From Flavobacterium sp. KS-LB2 (GTDB lineage: Bacteria > Bacteroidota > Bacteroidia > Flavobacteriales > Flavobacteriaceae): a DNA stretch of 64,000 nt. Under the pieces are notes generated by a model. That model saw nothing but the letters and a program-made list of their open reading frames with translations. It was not told the DNA's origin and did no database searches. This document shows, one piece after another, positions 16,649-26,041 of the stretch; positions within the stretch are counted from its first letter, which is position 1; every line of letters starts with the position of its first letter. Both the position numbers and the translations under genes were made by a program. The DNA lies in assembly GCF_036895565.1 (NCBI RefSeq), contig NZ_CP145904.1:1612001-1676000 (forward strand), in the 5' to 3' direction.

Positions 16649-16882
16649 TTACAACCTCCCAAAGACCTCAAAAATTTCCCGATAAAAATCACAAAAAGTA
16701 CAACTAAGGTATTGGACATACATCAACTGCGTGCCCATAATGTCACCGCTCATTCTTCGCAGTGCCACCCTTCGGGACTTATAGCACTCCGTTTGATGCA
16801 TATCCAATTTTGTATTGCTTTCTTTTTTTTCTTTTTCTTTTGAAAAAATTTTTTGCAGTCTGGCTGAATCATAAAACAACAT
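16649..16882 (-). CDS. Possible 77-aa small protein
   Basis: A 77-codon frame starting MLFYDSARLQKIF, with a lysine/glutamate-rich patch (KEKEKKESNTK), two cysteines in SCTFC, and a C-terminus EIFEVFGRL. Codon use is not strongly convincing and no family is recognised. It sits in an otherwise gene-poor stretch that includes inverted repeats, so it may be a chance frame in a remnant of a conjugative or integrative element. Confidence 0.3.
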   Translation of the reverse strand: MLFYDSARLQKIFSKEKEKKESNTKLDMHQTECYKSRRVALRRMSGDIMGTQLMYVQYLSCTFCDFYREIFEVFGRL

Positions 16883-16984
16883 TTCCTACTATTTATCGAA
16901 GACATTTAATAGGTAAAAATTACCCATGATTGTTTATGTCAAACAGTAGCTTTAAATTAGCCTGTATCCTTTGAAAAGCTGAAA

Positions 16985-17077
16985 GATTGCAACGTTCCTG
17001 CAATCGGCAAGATGTCCGGTTGTATCACAACCGATATCTTGCTGCCCTTTCACTCGGAACTCGTGGGCAGTGAAACT
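16985..17077 (+). ncRNA. Candidate structured RNA with three stems and a possible pseudoknot
   Basis: Three consecutive foldable stems lie in a stretch without a convincing gene: GATTGC/GCAATC (16985-17005); a long arm in which GCAAGAT pairs with ATCTTGC and CGGTTGT with ACAACCG (17007-17042); and CTGCCC with GGGCAG at about 17042-17071. TTTCACT inside the last loop can also pair with AGTGAAA after it, giving an H-type pseudoknot. The segment is followed at 17101 by a 14-codon frame (MKTKDIEKRKFKQN). The strand is assumed from that frame. Confidence 0.35.
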
Positions 17078-17634
17078 GAAAAATTTAGAGTCTGAAAACC
17101 ATGAAAACAAAAGATATTGAAAAGAGAAAATTCAAACAGAACTAAAGTTGTCGTATTGGTCAATTGCAGATTTTTTTCAATAAAAAAATTCTGCATACAA
17201 AAAAATGTGACGAAAGCAATAATTACATTTAGATTTTGATGAATTTACAATATCATTTTACTTCCCACTACAACCTTAACTTATTCTATCATTTTTCCTT
17301 GCATATCCAAAACTGAGAAATATTTAATTAAAGTTGCGTACATGTTAAAAAGGAAACATATGATTAAGTCAGGAAAAAAGTATGTTTAGATTATTTTGTA
17401 AACTAGTATTGTAAATTTTGTCCAAAAAATTGCTAAGGATTTATTTTTTAGATGTGATAAAAGCAAAATAGTTTTATTGACATTTAAGCCATTAATTGTT
17501 CATAAAAAACTATTAATAGATACAAAATCGCTTACAAAAGCTTTAATTTAGTGAGATTTTAATTTATAGAAAAATTAACTGCACCAATGAAACGTACTTT
17601 AGTCTAAAGATAAATAAGTATTTAAGTTCCAAGG
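17078..17634. other. Gene-poor AT-rich stretch before the Gabija-like operon
   Basis: No convincing gene. Apart from the 14-codon frame at 17101-17145 the stretch is AT-rich DNA without a clear TAnnTTTG box, so the promoter of the following operon could not be placed. Confidence 0.5.
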
Positions 17635-19536
17635 ATGCACAATAGCACTAATATGTACATATCAAAGCTCGTAATCAAGAATTACAGAACCTTTAATGAT
17701 TTTAAGATAGATTTAAAACCCCTGACATTAATAATAGGGGAGAATAATATTGGCAAATCTAATCTATTGGATTCCATAGGCTTGATTTTCGGACAGGATG
17801 TTTCCTATACCAAAAGGCGTATTCTAGAAGTTGCAGATTTTAATTATAATGTAATACAAAAGTTTAAAAGCCAAATACTGGATTTTAGCATCCCAATAGC
17901 TGAGATCGAATATCCTGAAATATTTATCGAGGCTACTTTAAAAGGGTGGGACGATGACCAGGAGTCGGTAATATGTGACTGGTTTAGTAACGGCAGTCTT
18001 ACCGAGGCGACACTTGCTTATAATTTCGCTCCGGGTTCGCGATTTGACAGGCTGCAGGATCTCCAGCGACAAAGGGATTTTATTTCAAAATTTATTAGCG
18101 AGCATTCACAGGAGTTTTTTGATAATCTGCTTCCTAGTGCAAAATTAGATCTTGTCAACTTTCCAATCTCAAAATACTTCTATACAATATACGGAGGGGG
18201 CAATACTGCGACAGGGGCAAATACTTACCACCTAAATCAGATAAAATTTGAGCTTCTTGATGCTTTGCGGGACGCCTGCACTGAATTGGTTGCCAGCCAC
18301 AATAGCAGGTTGCTTTTCAGGATATTAAATTCTAAGGAAGAGGAGAAATACCAGGATCTTAAGGGGCAGTTGGTAGGATTGCAGCAGGCAATAAATGATA
18401 ATGCTACATTACAGGAAATTAAAAATGGTATCTCGGTACAACTTGACAAAATTTCACTGGCTACCGATGAGACTTCAAATCTGGTAGACTTAATCTTTAC
18501 ACTCCCAGATGTTTCTGATCTTTTAAAAAAAATAAGTCTTATTTATGGGGACAATCCTATAAAAATAGAAAGGAATGGTACTGGAAGAAATAACCTTTTA
18601 TTTATCTCTTTGGTGCTGTCCTACGTTGAGGATGTAACGCGTGGTCACAGCTCCTATTTTCGAGTAGTAGGTCTTGAAGAACCAGAATCACATTTACACC
18701 CAAACCTGCAGGATCACCTTGCCCATAATATTGAGTCGCTCATAAAAAATAGCGACGCAAAAGAATTTCGCAAGGATATCCAGCTGTTAATTACTTCACA
18801 TTCTACACACATTACTACCAAAATTGATTTTGAGAATACAGTAGTACTTTACCGTAATGGTGATCAAATTGCTTCACATTATGTACTGGATGGCTTCAGT
18901 AGTACAGCATTGGGAAAAAAACAGATCAAGTATCTAAATAAGTATCTGGATGCGGTAAATGCCAATATGTTTTATTCGCGAAAGATAATACTTGTTGAAG
19001 GTATCTCTGAAAAACTTTTGATACCAGTATTTTTCGAACGAATACTTAAGCATACGACCGAGAAGTCAAGTTGTTGTGTCATTAATGTAAACGGACTTGC
19101 TTTTAGTTATTTTCTTGAAATCATCAAGAATGGCTTTTTCCAGAAATGTCTGGTACTAACCGATAGGGATTCGGATACTAAGGCAGAGGACCGAGCTGAT
19201 AATCTAGCAGCAAAGTATGCTGGAGTATCTCAAATACGTGTTGGAATCACTGAGGATTCTACCTTTGAAAAAGATCTCATTACAGTCAATGCAACAGGAG
19301 TAGGACGTACTATATTACTTAAGGTATTACAAGAAGTAAGACCAATTTCAGGAAAAGCATATGTAAAGTCATTGGGAGCCGACCCAATTGATACTGGGGC
19401 ATTTTTTAATTTGATAGAGGGCTATAAATCTGAGTTTGCCTATTCCTTGATGCTTAGCTTAACAGATTCAGAAATTGCGACAGAAGGATTTAAGATTCCC
19501 TCTTATATAACTGACGGGATTAATTTTTTATCTTAA
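17635..19536 (+). CDS. OLD-family ATPase/TOPRIM endonuclease (GajA-like)
   Basis: A 633-aa protein. The N-terminal ABC-type ATPase has Walker A GENNIGKSN (residues 34-42) and, near residue 350, the EPESHLHP signature typical of OLD nucleases. The C-terminal TOPRIM domain shows ILVEGISEK (near 455, the catalytic Glu) and LTDRDSD (near 510, the DxD metal site). This architecture, with a UvrD-like helicase directly downstream, is that of the Gabija anti-phage system, in which GajA is a DNA-cutting nuclease controlled by nucleotide levels. The stop overlaps the next start (TAATG). An alternative start is Met7. It may instead be a general class 2 OLD nuclease; Gabija is favoured by the neighbour. 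Confidence 0.85.
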   Translation: MHNSTNMYISKLVIKNYRTFNDFKIDLKPLTLIIGENNIGKSNLLDSIGLIFGQDVSYTKRRILEVADFNYNVIQKFKSQILDFSIPIAEIEYPEIFIEATLKGWDDDQESVICDWFSNGSLTEATLAYNFAPGSRFDRLQDLQRQRDFISKFISEHSQEFFDNLLPSAKLDLVNFPISKYFYTIYGGGNTATGANTYHLNQIKFELLDALRDACTELVASHNSRLLFRILNSKEEEKYQDLKGQLVGLQQAINDNATLQEIKNGISVQLDKISLATDETSNLVDLIFTLPDVSDLLKKISLIYGDNPIKIERNGTGRNNLLFISLVLSYVEDVTRGHSSYFRVVGLEEPESHLHPNLQDHLAHNIESLIKNSDAKEFRKDIQLLITSHSTHITTKIDFENTVVLYRNGDQIASHYVLDGFSSTALGKKQIKYLNKYLDAVNANMFYSRKIILVEGISEKLLIPVFFERILKHTTEKSSCCVINVNGLAFSYFLEIIKNGFFQKCLVLTDRDSDTKAEDRADNLAAKYAGVSQIRVGITEDSTFEKDLITVNATGVGRTILLKVLQEVRPISGKAYVKSLGADPIDTGAFFNLIEGYKSEFAYSLMLSLTDSEIATEGFKIPSYITDGINFLS

Positions 19537-21104
19537 TGGCTAAGGAAAAATTAAACGCAAAGCTTATTATTGCAGGACCCGGTGCTGGAAAGACTCATAA
19601 CATGGTCGCATCAATAATTACAGCCCTGCCGGAACTTTCTCCCGTACGTTACATGGCAGTGATTACCTATACAAACGCTGCTGCAAATAATATTTATTTA
19701 AGGGTCTCGAAGAAAATTAGTATACCGGAGAATCTATTTATAGGAACGATGCATTCCTTTTTAAACAAGTTTATTGTTATGCCCTTTGCCTCATTTGGTA
19801 GTGAACAGGTAGGCAGGGAAAAATTATTTTTGCAATGTGATTTAGATGCTGTTTATTTAAAAGTGGAGAGCCTCAAGGAAAAAGAAAAGCGGGTTAAGAC
19901 GCCACAAGGTGCCGCCGTACTTAAGAAGTCCATTCGAGAAAAACTCAACAAGAAGGGATATATAACTTTTGACCAGACCTTAACTATAGCAAAAGGATGC
20001 ATGGCAAATAAAGCAGTAGCAAAGGCATTCAGCAATAGGCTGCAGTTTTTATTTGTTGACGAGTTTCAGGATTCCGGCAACGATGTTTTTACTATTGTCG
20101 AGAATATCAGAAAAGAGCAGAAAACAAGAATATACTGTGTTGGTGATCCTGAGCAATATATTCAGAGCTTTGATTCATCCATCAAGGATTTTAAAAATAT
20201 TCCAATTCTAAAAGCGGCAGCCAGCAGTAACTATGATATAGAAATCAATAACAAAAATTTTAGGTCATCACAAAAAATAGTTCTATTTCTCAATAAATTC
20301 AATGGACGTTCTTTTAAATCTAATGTTTTTCAACAACAAGCAGTATGCAATCTGGGTAAAGCAGCCGCTGAGGTAGGAGAGGATATTTTATTTTCTCAAA
20401 AATGGGAAAGTGTCAAACCAATTATCGAAGACTTTTATAACAGGTGTGATAATTTGAATATACCAATGTCGGGACGATGTATACTGGCTAAAAAAAATGA
20501 TGTTATTAACCGCATAACTGCAGCGGTCAGCAATCATTTTATGAATCCAAAAAAAGAAACGGGCATATCACCTATCAAAGCAATACAGGACACATTACTG
20601 TCAACTATACGCATGAACCAGACTGAATTTTGTGACCATTATCAAACAACTGTCTATACTTTAAGAAGGCATTCTATTGCTGTTTTTAAGGCCATTCATA
20701 ATGGCAGGATTACTAATGAAAACACATACGGGAGTTTTATTAAGGATGAATTGAAACTTGATATGGTGAAGGGGCTGCCCGTAAAAATTGATAATTTAAA
20801 ATTTGACTTTAACAATCAACAGGCAGGCAACGTAGTTACTGTCTGTAATATACATACTATAAAAGGATTGGAGTCCAAAGCTGTTCTTGCCATAGCCAAA
20901 ACAGAAGAGGAGCTGCTATTGTGGATTGAGACTGATCGCGCTGTCAGAGAACTTAAAAGGGATAATGAAAAGACAGATTATCCCCGATTAGGCTACGTGG
21001 CCTTTAGCCGTGCTGAAAAGTTGCTTTACATCGCATGCCTGGAGAAAGTAAGGGCTTCTACACTATCAAGGCTTCGCGATCTGGATGTAAAATTGCTGGA
21101 TTGA
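19536..21104 (+). CDS. UvrD/Rep-like superfamily 1 helicase (GajB-like)
   Basis: A 522-aa SF1 helicase. Motif I is AGPGAGKT (residues 13-20), motif II VDEFQD (near 174), motif III region VGDPEQYIQSF, motif IV NKNFRSS, motif V HTIKGLE (near 440) and motif VI VAFSRAEKLLYIA (near 490). The small size and the coupling to an OLD/TOPRIM nuclease match GajB, which is thought to sense unwound DNA or DNA ends and to trigger the nuclease partner. Start and upstream stop overlap by one base, so translation is coupled. The base composition is visibly richer in GC than the lanthipeptide genes further right, which suggests a separate origin. Confidence 0.87.
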   Translation: MAKEKLNAKLIIAGPGAGKTHNMVASIITALPELSPVRYMAVITYTNAAANNIYLRVSKKISIPENLFIGTMHSFLNKFIVMPFASFGSEQVGREKLFLQCDLDAVYLKVESLKEKEKRVKTPQGAAVLKKSIREKLNKKGYITFDQTLTIAKGCMANKAVAKAFSNRLQFLFVDEFQDSGNDVFTIVENIRKEQKTRIYCVGDPEQYIQSFDSSIKDFKNIPILKAAASSNYDIEINNKNFRSSQKIVLFLNKFNGRSFKSNVFQQQAVCNLGKAAAEVGEDILFSQKWESVKPIIEDFYNRCDNLNIPMSGRCILAKKNDVINRITAAVSNHFMNPKKETGISPIKAIQDTLLSTIRMNQTEFCDHYQTTVYTLRRHSIAVFKAIHNGRITNENTYGSFIKDELKLDMVKGLPVKIDNLKFDFNNQQAGNVVTVCNIHTIKGLESKAVLAIAKTEEELLLWIETDRAVRELKRDNEKTDYPRLGYVAFSRAEKLLYIACLEKVRASTLSRLRDLDVKLLD

Positions 21105-21142
21105 GAAAGATTATTTAAGGAACAAACCAAAATACAAAATCG

Positions 21143-22330
21143 ATGAGTGGAGTAATGGAAGAGGCAATGCGCCTGGAAGAACTTGGACTGAACAGAGTTC
21201 CCGATACAAATGTGTGTGCAAATCATATAGACGAGCCAGCGATAAGAAATTTTATTCGCAGAAACGCCTCCCGAGGATATTGCGACTATTGTGAGAGGGC
21301 AACATCTGTTGTTCCCCTGGAAGACCTTATGGAATTCATTATGGAAGCGGTGGTAAGATTATATACTGACCCTGCCAACTTCATGTCGTATCAATCCAGC
21401 GAAGGCGGATACCTTGGAAATGTATATGACAGCGATGAAATTCTTCAGGAGCATTTCGAACTTGATATACCAGATAATAAGCTTTTCGACGATGTGTTTG
21501 AATCACTTGACCTGAATAAGCCCTGGGCCAATGAAATGGAGTATCATGACAGCCCTTCGGACATTATGCTGTACAGCTGGAATTATTTTAAAAAGGTTGT
21601 AAAACATAGGTCGCGCTATTTCTTCGGACTGGTTAAAGATTTTAATTCTGACGATTATCGTATTAATTCGAACGATATGCTGGACGAAATAGGGGACAGT
21701 ATAAAAAAGTTTGGACTCCTAAAGATACTTCCTCAGGGCACACCATTGTATCGTTGCAGGCAGCACGTTAAGGGTGACATTTCTGTGACTACTGCTGAAG
21801 GAATGACGTCCCCTCCTGAGGAATATGCTGTAAATCCAAACAGGATGAGTCCCTCGGGCATCTCAATGTTTTATGGTGCATTCGAGCACGAGACAGCCAT
21901 TGCAGAAACGCTGGACTTAAAGGATACTAATAAGGATTTTTTTACGACCGCAGCCTTTATTTCGAAACATGAATTAAATATTATAGATTTATCAGCGCTT
22001 CCGGATCTTCCAAGTCCTTTTGATCAAAAAAAACAGAACGACCGTTTTAGGATTGCCTTTATGAAAGATTTTGTTATGGACCTGGTGGCTCCCATCGAAA
22101 GGGATGGACGCGTCCACATAGAGTATGTGCCGACGCAAATTATTACCGAGTATTTCAGGTTTCCTTTTTCTGATAAACTGAAAAAGGAAAAGCGAATCGA
22201 TGGTATAATTTATCCATCTTCGAAAAACGGAAAAAAGGCATGCGTGCTTTTTTTTGAAAATGCAGAGAGCCTGACCGTACTCGAGATGGATACAGCGTCA
22301 TTGGTGACAAGCAAGATTGTGTATATATAG
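21143..22330 (+). CDS. HEPN/RES N-terminal domain protein with RES NAD+-degrading domain
   Basis: A 395-aa protein. Residues 20-150 match the HEPN/RES N-terminal domain: CANHIDEPAIRNFI, a zinc-like GYCDYCERA, VVPLEDLMEFI and the YQSSEGGY block. Residues 195-370 are a RES domain with LYRCRQ (conserved Arg), NRMSPSGISMFYGAFE and TAIAETL (conserved Glu). RES domains in Res-Xre toxin pairs break down NAD+. No antitoxin gene accompanies this one. It starts 38 nt after the GajB-like stop on the same strand, so it may be a third component or an extra effector of that operon. An alternative start lies four codons on. Confidence 0.8.
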   Translation: MSGVMEEAMRLEELGLNRVPDTNVCANHIDEPAIRNFIRRNASRGYCDYCERATSVVPLEDLMEFIMEAVVRLYTDPANFMSYQSSEGGYLGNVYDSDEILQEHFELDIPDNKLFDDVFESLDLNKPWANEMEYHDSPSDIMLYSWNYFKKVVKHRSRYFFGLVKDFNSDDYRINSNDMLDEIGDSIKKFGLLKILPQGTPLYRCRQHVKGDISVTTAEGMTSPPEEYAVNPNRMSPSGISMFYGAFEHETAIAETLDLKDTNKDFFTTAAFISKHELNIIDLSALPDLPSPFDQKKQNDRFRIAFMKDFVMDLVAPIERDGRVHIEYVPTQIITEYFRFPFSDKLKKEKRIDGIIYPSSKNGKKACVLFFENAESLTVLEMDTASLVTSKIVYI

Positions 22331-22342
22331 TCTGGCAATGGG

Positions 22343-22389
22343 AAGAACTGCCTGTTATTCCAGGAAGAGCCAGTAGCGGAGCAGTTCTT
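22343..22389. terminator. Bidirectional hairpin between RES gene and DUF900 hydrolase
   Basis: Arms AAGAACTGC (22343-22351) and GCAGTTCTT (22381-22389), followed by a T-run on the plus strand. The loop contains the stop codon of the minus-strand hydrolase, so the last codons of that gene form part of the hairpin. Confidence 0.55.
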
Positions 22390-23926
22390 TTTTAACTTCT
22401 CGAAGTCTTCGCTGGGCGGGATTCAGGTTTTTTGTTATCAGATAAAACAGATCGTTCAGCAAAAGCTTGCTTTCAAATAGATAGCCGTGGGAATTCGGCA
22501 AATCGATGTTTGATGCTTCTACTGTGTCAATACCCTCATCTACAAATATATCATTCCCAATCTGTCCAAGGCGCAGGCGTCCTCGCCTTCCCCAACTTGA
22601 AATTCCTAGAGCTCCATCATGATCGGAAGCGTAAATTGTTCTGCGAATGCCAATATTCTTAAATTCAGGTAGGATGGTATTGCGAAACTCTTGTTGGTCT
22701 ATATCCGACGCGCCAAGAATAAGCTGGTGAATCTTTTCAAGGTGCGGTGTCATGGAAGAATCACGCCTTAAAGAATTCAACGAAAGCGTTGTGACAAGTG
22801 TTCCCATACTGTGGGCGATGATGTGTATATGTTCCAACTGTGTATTTAGCATTAATTGCCTTAAAAAATCTTCCAGAGCAAGAACGCTGCTTCTCGCTTT
22901 TGCTTCGTCAGAAAGATAGTCAACATATTTAGCACTTGAAGGCCAGCTAAAAAAACCGGAAAATCCAGTAAATGGCAAATCCCAAGCCAGTTGAGCTGTC
23001 CTTCTGGCTGCATCTTCAAAAGAATTTCTATAGCCATGAATAAACAGCAGTGCATTTTTTTCCGGCGCATCACTTATCGCAGTATTAAATTCTGATATAA
23101 ATGTTGACCTATCCATTGGCTGGACTTTATGTACTATGACATGTTTGTCTTGATCTTCAGGGAATTCCCATATTATACGCATCGGGCGTTCTAGTTCGCC
23201 CTGTACGTGCCCTCTTGGAATATTTACCTCGCAAAGACCAAGCTGGAGCTCAACCAAATCAGATCCATAAGTCTGTTTGTTGCCTGATCTATTTAATTCG
23301 TTTCTATTTGTTCCGTAGAAAAGGGTGATTTTACCTCCCTCATCTTGCTTAGGAAGTATCCCTTCTGTATATTCAAGTTTTATAGCTGTTTTAAAGTAAT
23401 TATTTTGCTCATCTTGTATTACCGGCATAAGGTCATAAATCCTCTGTAAACTTGTTCCAAATTGTCTTTCTATTTTACCCAGTTCGCGGCTACCCAATAA
23501 TTGTATTTGCTCATCGTCACGGAAAACAGGAATATCGATTTCTCTAAAGGCACTTTCGTCTATCCACTTTATTGAAATTTTTACGGTGGTTTGATCAGTG
23601 ACTTCTTTTACGCTTACGTATCCTATCCTTTCAATATTTTGGTCATGTACTCCGAAAACCTTGTCCATGGGTTTAATGTTTTTTGTTTCCGTAATTGCTT
23701 TTGCCAAATCTTTTATCTCATGCTTACTAGAATTTGGGTTAGCTTGTGCGACCTGAATGGCCAGATCATTTTTTGGCTGTGAGATATTATCTACGATCTC
23801 ATCCCATTTAAATATAATTTCGCTAGTGTCACCCCGGTCTATTGTCTGCTTAAATTTGGTTTCTATAAGCTGAATGGCGTAATACTTTCCATAAGGTCGT
23901 TCGACAGGGACTAATGATTTATTCAT
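22355..23926 (-). CDS. DUF900-type alpha/beta hydrolase with N-terminal extension
   Basis: A 523-aa protein. The C-terminal 310 residues or so fit the DUF900 alpha/beta-hydrolase family: LFYGTNRNE, the IPRGHVQG motif, LLFIHGYRNSFEDAA with the oxyanion-side HG, and the nucleophile elbow IIAHSMGTLV; a later DHDGALG may hold the catalytic acid region. The first 200 residues are an unrecognised extension without membrane segments, possibly a sensing or partner-binding domain. The enzyme could be a lipase, esterase or peptidase. It converges on the RES gene with only 24 nt between stops; genes of this kind are found as effectors in defence loci, but that role is inferred here. Confidence 0.78.
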   Translation of the reverse strand: MNKSLVPVERPYGKYYAIQLIETKFKQTIDRGDTSEIIFKWDEIVDNISQPKNDLAIQVAQANPNSSKHEIKDLAKAITETKNIKPMDKVFGVHDQNIERIGYVSVKEVTDQTTVKISIKWIDESAFREIDIPVFRDDEQIQLLGSRELGKIERQFGTSLQRIYDLMPVIQDEQNNYFKTAIKLEYTEGILPKQDEGGKITLFYGTNRNELNRSGNKQTYGSDLVELQLGLCEVNIPRGHVQGELERPMRIIWEFPEDQDKHVIVHKVQPMDRSTFISEFNTAISDAPEKNALLFIHGYRNSFEDAARRTAQLAWDLPFTGFSGFFSWPSSAKYVDYLSDEAKARSSVLALEDFLRQLMLNTQLEHIHIIAHSMGTLVTTLSLNSLRRDSSMTPHLEKIHQLILGASDIDQQEFRNTILPEFKNIGIRRTIYASDHDGALGISSWGRRGRLRLGQIGNDIFVDEGIDTVEASNIDLPNSHGYLFESKLLLNDLFYLITKNLNPAQRRLREVKKELLRYWLFLE

Positions 23927-24694
23927 AATGGGGGATTGATAAGATTAAAAGGTCACTAAATTAGTTAAAAATTAATGTAAACTCTAACAATTAAAACCCT
24001 TGCCATATAAAGTTACTATACAGAAAAAAATTACATTGAGAAAAAATCTTGTGCAAGGCCCTTCTTCAGATGTTTTTTATTATATATATCGTTAATGAAA
24101 TTAAGTAGAAATAATCTGGCTTTTAGAGAGAAATACTGTAGATATGGTAAATGTGGCACACTAGAGGAAAAATCGTTCTAATTGACCACTCCATTCAAGT
24201 TTATTGCTAAAGTGATTCTAGAACTTTGTGAATCAAATTTAAAAGATATAAGAAAGAATATCGACAATATTAACAATCAGTTTACTACTATTAGAGATAA
24301 AATTAATGACAATTTAAAATCTTGTCTTATTCATGATTTGACTAAAACTCAAGTTACATCTAATTATCTGCCCTTTAGCTACGACATTATTGTTAAACAT
24401 TATTTATTTAGGAATATTATATAATGTAAAGTGTTAATATTTTCAATATCACCTAAAGAACAACCTGTAAACGTCTAAATTCTTGCTAAATAATTATATA
24501 GGATTTTAGCATACATATTTTTTAATTCCTGACTTGATAATAGAAAAAGAGCGAATTAATAAATCTTAGCCGATAATACTACTGGTAGATAATTATTGAA
24601 AAAAATTCACTTTAGTTTATAATTTTCGACATTGTGTCTTTACAATTGAACAATTATTTGCCATTAAAAATATTTCTGAAGCGTAATAGAAAAA
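23927..24694. other. Gene-poor AT-rich stretch between hydrolase and lanthipeptide operons
   Basis: No convincing gene. An 80-codon frame at 24182-24424 starts with TTG, is of low complexity and has no homology I recognise. No terminator, tRNA or repeat stands out. The divergent hydrolase promoter should lie near 23930-24000 but shows no TAnnTTTG box. Confidence 0.5.
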
Positions 24695-25987
24695 TTATCT
24701 TTTTACAATTTCTTTAAATTGATAAAAAAGTCGTTCTATTAAACGTAAATCTTCAGTAACTATTTCAGCTGTTCCCTGCATTTCTTGTTTAAATTTAATT
24801 TCTTTCTTATATGAAGTAATTAATTTTGTTGGAAGTTTTACATCTATGAGATAAAACCCATCTTTGTCAGGTACGAGTGAAACATTTTTAACAGTACCAT
24901 TTAAAACTCCAAATTCAGTATCAGGATAGTTCTCCAATTTTATATTTACCAGTTGACCTACTTTAATTTTACCTGAATTTTTAATAGGTGTTTTCAATTT
25001 CGCTATAAATAATGAATTTTCATCTGGAATTATGGTAAATACTAAATCACCTGCATTAACAGTTTGATTAGTATTCCAGTAGCTTAAGAAAGTAACATTT
25101 CCATTAATTTTAGATTTTAGCACATATTGATATTCCCAATCTTTTATAGCTTTTTTAAGTTTATTAAAAGATTGAAGAACATTTTTCAACAGTACCATAT
25201 CCTCCTTTATTTGATTTATTTCAGTTTCTTTCAATGTCTTGTTAGCTGTACTTATACCTTCATAAGATTGGGAGATAGACATTTCAAAAATTTTAAAATT
25301 ACGTTCAGCTTGTGTATATTCGAATTGTTTATTTTCATATTCTTGTGCTGAAATAACACCTTTATCGAAAAGGGTTTTGTTTCTCTGTAAATCTTTATTC
25401 TTAAAATCTAGTTCCCTTTTGTTCATCTCTTTTTGTGATTGCAAACTTTGCAAACGTATTTTTGATTCTGAAACCGAAAATGTATTAGCAATAACTTCGT
25501 TAGAAAATGGTTCTAAGCTACTATTGAGTTGATATTGAGTATAACTATTTTCAAATAAAGCGTATTCGGTTTCGATGTCACCAAGAAATAGCATAGGTAA
25601 GCTATCAATCGGAAATTTGAAGTACTTATTATTAACTCTAATTTTCTCAACTACAGATTTAAGCATAAACACATCTTCATAATTGGAAGTATTCTCAATA
25701 ACGGCTAATGGCTGATCATGAATAACTTTCTCATTATCTTGAACCAAAAGAGCATCAAGACGACCTGTCTTTTTTGCGTACTCTTTTTGTGGAGGAATTT
25801 CCGTGGTAATAACAGCTTCTGATAGAATGATATCTGGATATTTCACGAACCATGAAATAAATAATAGTAAGAGGATTACAGTCAAAAGTATCATATTGCC
25901 CCATAACATCATCCAATGCGGTACTTTGGTCAATATATCCTGGACTTCTTCGCTTCTTAAGTCTATATTCGTTAGCTTATCTGCCAT
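24695..25987 (-). CDS. HlyD-family adaptor of a bacteriocin exporter
   Basis: A 430-aa membrane-fusion protein. One N-terminal membrane segment (MILLTVILLLLFISWFV, about residues 32-48) anchors it in the inner membrane. It is followed by a biotinyl-lipoyl-like strand (GRLDALLVQDNEKV), a long coiled-coil region (residues about 170-290) and a second lipoyl half and beta-barrel domain (INGNVTFLSYWN, NAGDLVFTIIPDE). Such adaptors link C39-peptidase ABC exporters to an outer-membrane channel. It is the last gene of the leftward lanthipeptide operon, 54 nt after the transporter. The outer-membrane partner is not in this window. Confidence 0.9.
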   Translation of the reverse strand: MADKLTNIDLRSEEVQDILTKVPHWMMLWGNMILLTVILLLLFISWFVKYPDIILSEAVITTEIPPQKEYAKKTGRLDALLVQDNEKVIHDQPLAVIENTSNYEDVFMLKSVVEKIRVNNKYFKFPIDSLPMLFLGDIETEYALFENSYTQYQLNSSLEPFSNEVIANTFSVSESKIRLQSLQSQKEMNKRELDFKNKDLQRNKTLFDKGVISAQEYENKQFEYTQAERNFKIFEMSISQSYEGISTANKTLKETEINQIKEDMVLLKNVLQSFNKLKKAIKDWEYQYVLKSKINGNVTFLSYWNTNQTVNAGDLVFTIIPDENSLFIAKLKTPIKNSGKIKVGQLVNIKLENYPDTEFGVLNGTVKNVSLVPDKDGFYLIDVKLPTKLITSYKKEIKFKQEMQGTAEIVTEDLRLIERLFYQFKEIVKR

Positions 25988-26041
25988 TTAAAATAAGGTT
26001 TTTCGGTTTTAATTTTACAGTCCGCATTTGTTATGTACACT

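Noticed and set aside
16427..17634. CRISPR array or tRNA in the gene-poor stretch
   Set aside because: Stems are present but no regularly spaced direct repeats and no cloverleaf; recorded as candidate RNA and inverted repeat instead.
24182..24424. 80-codon frame between the hydrolase and the lanthipeptide operons
   Set aside because: Starts with TTG, is low-complexity (Asn/Ile/Lys-rich), shows no motif and lies in AT-rich DNA. Not enough to call a gene.
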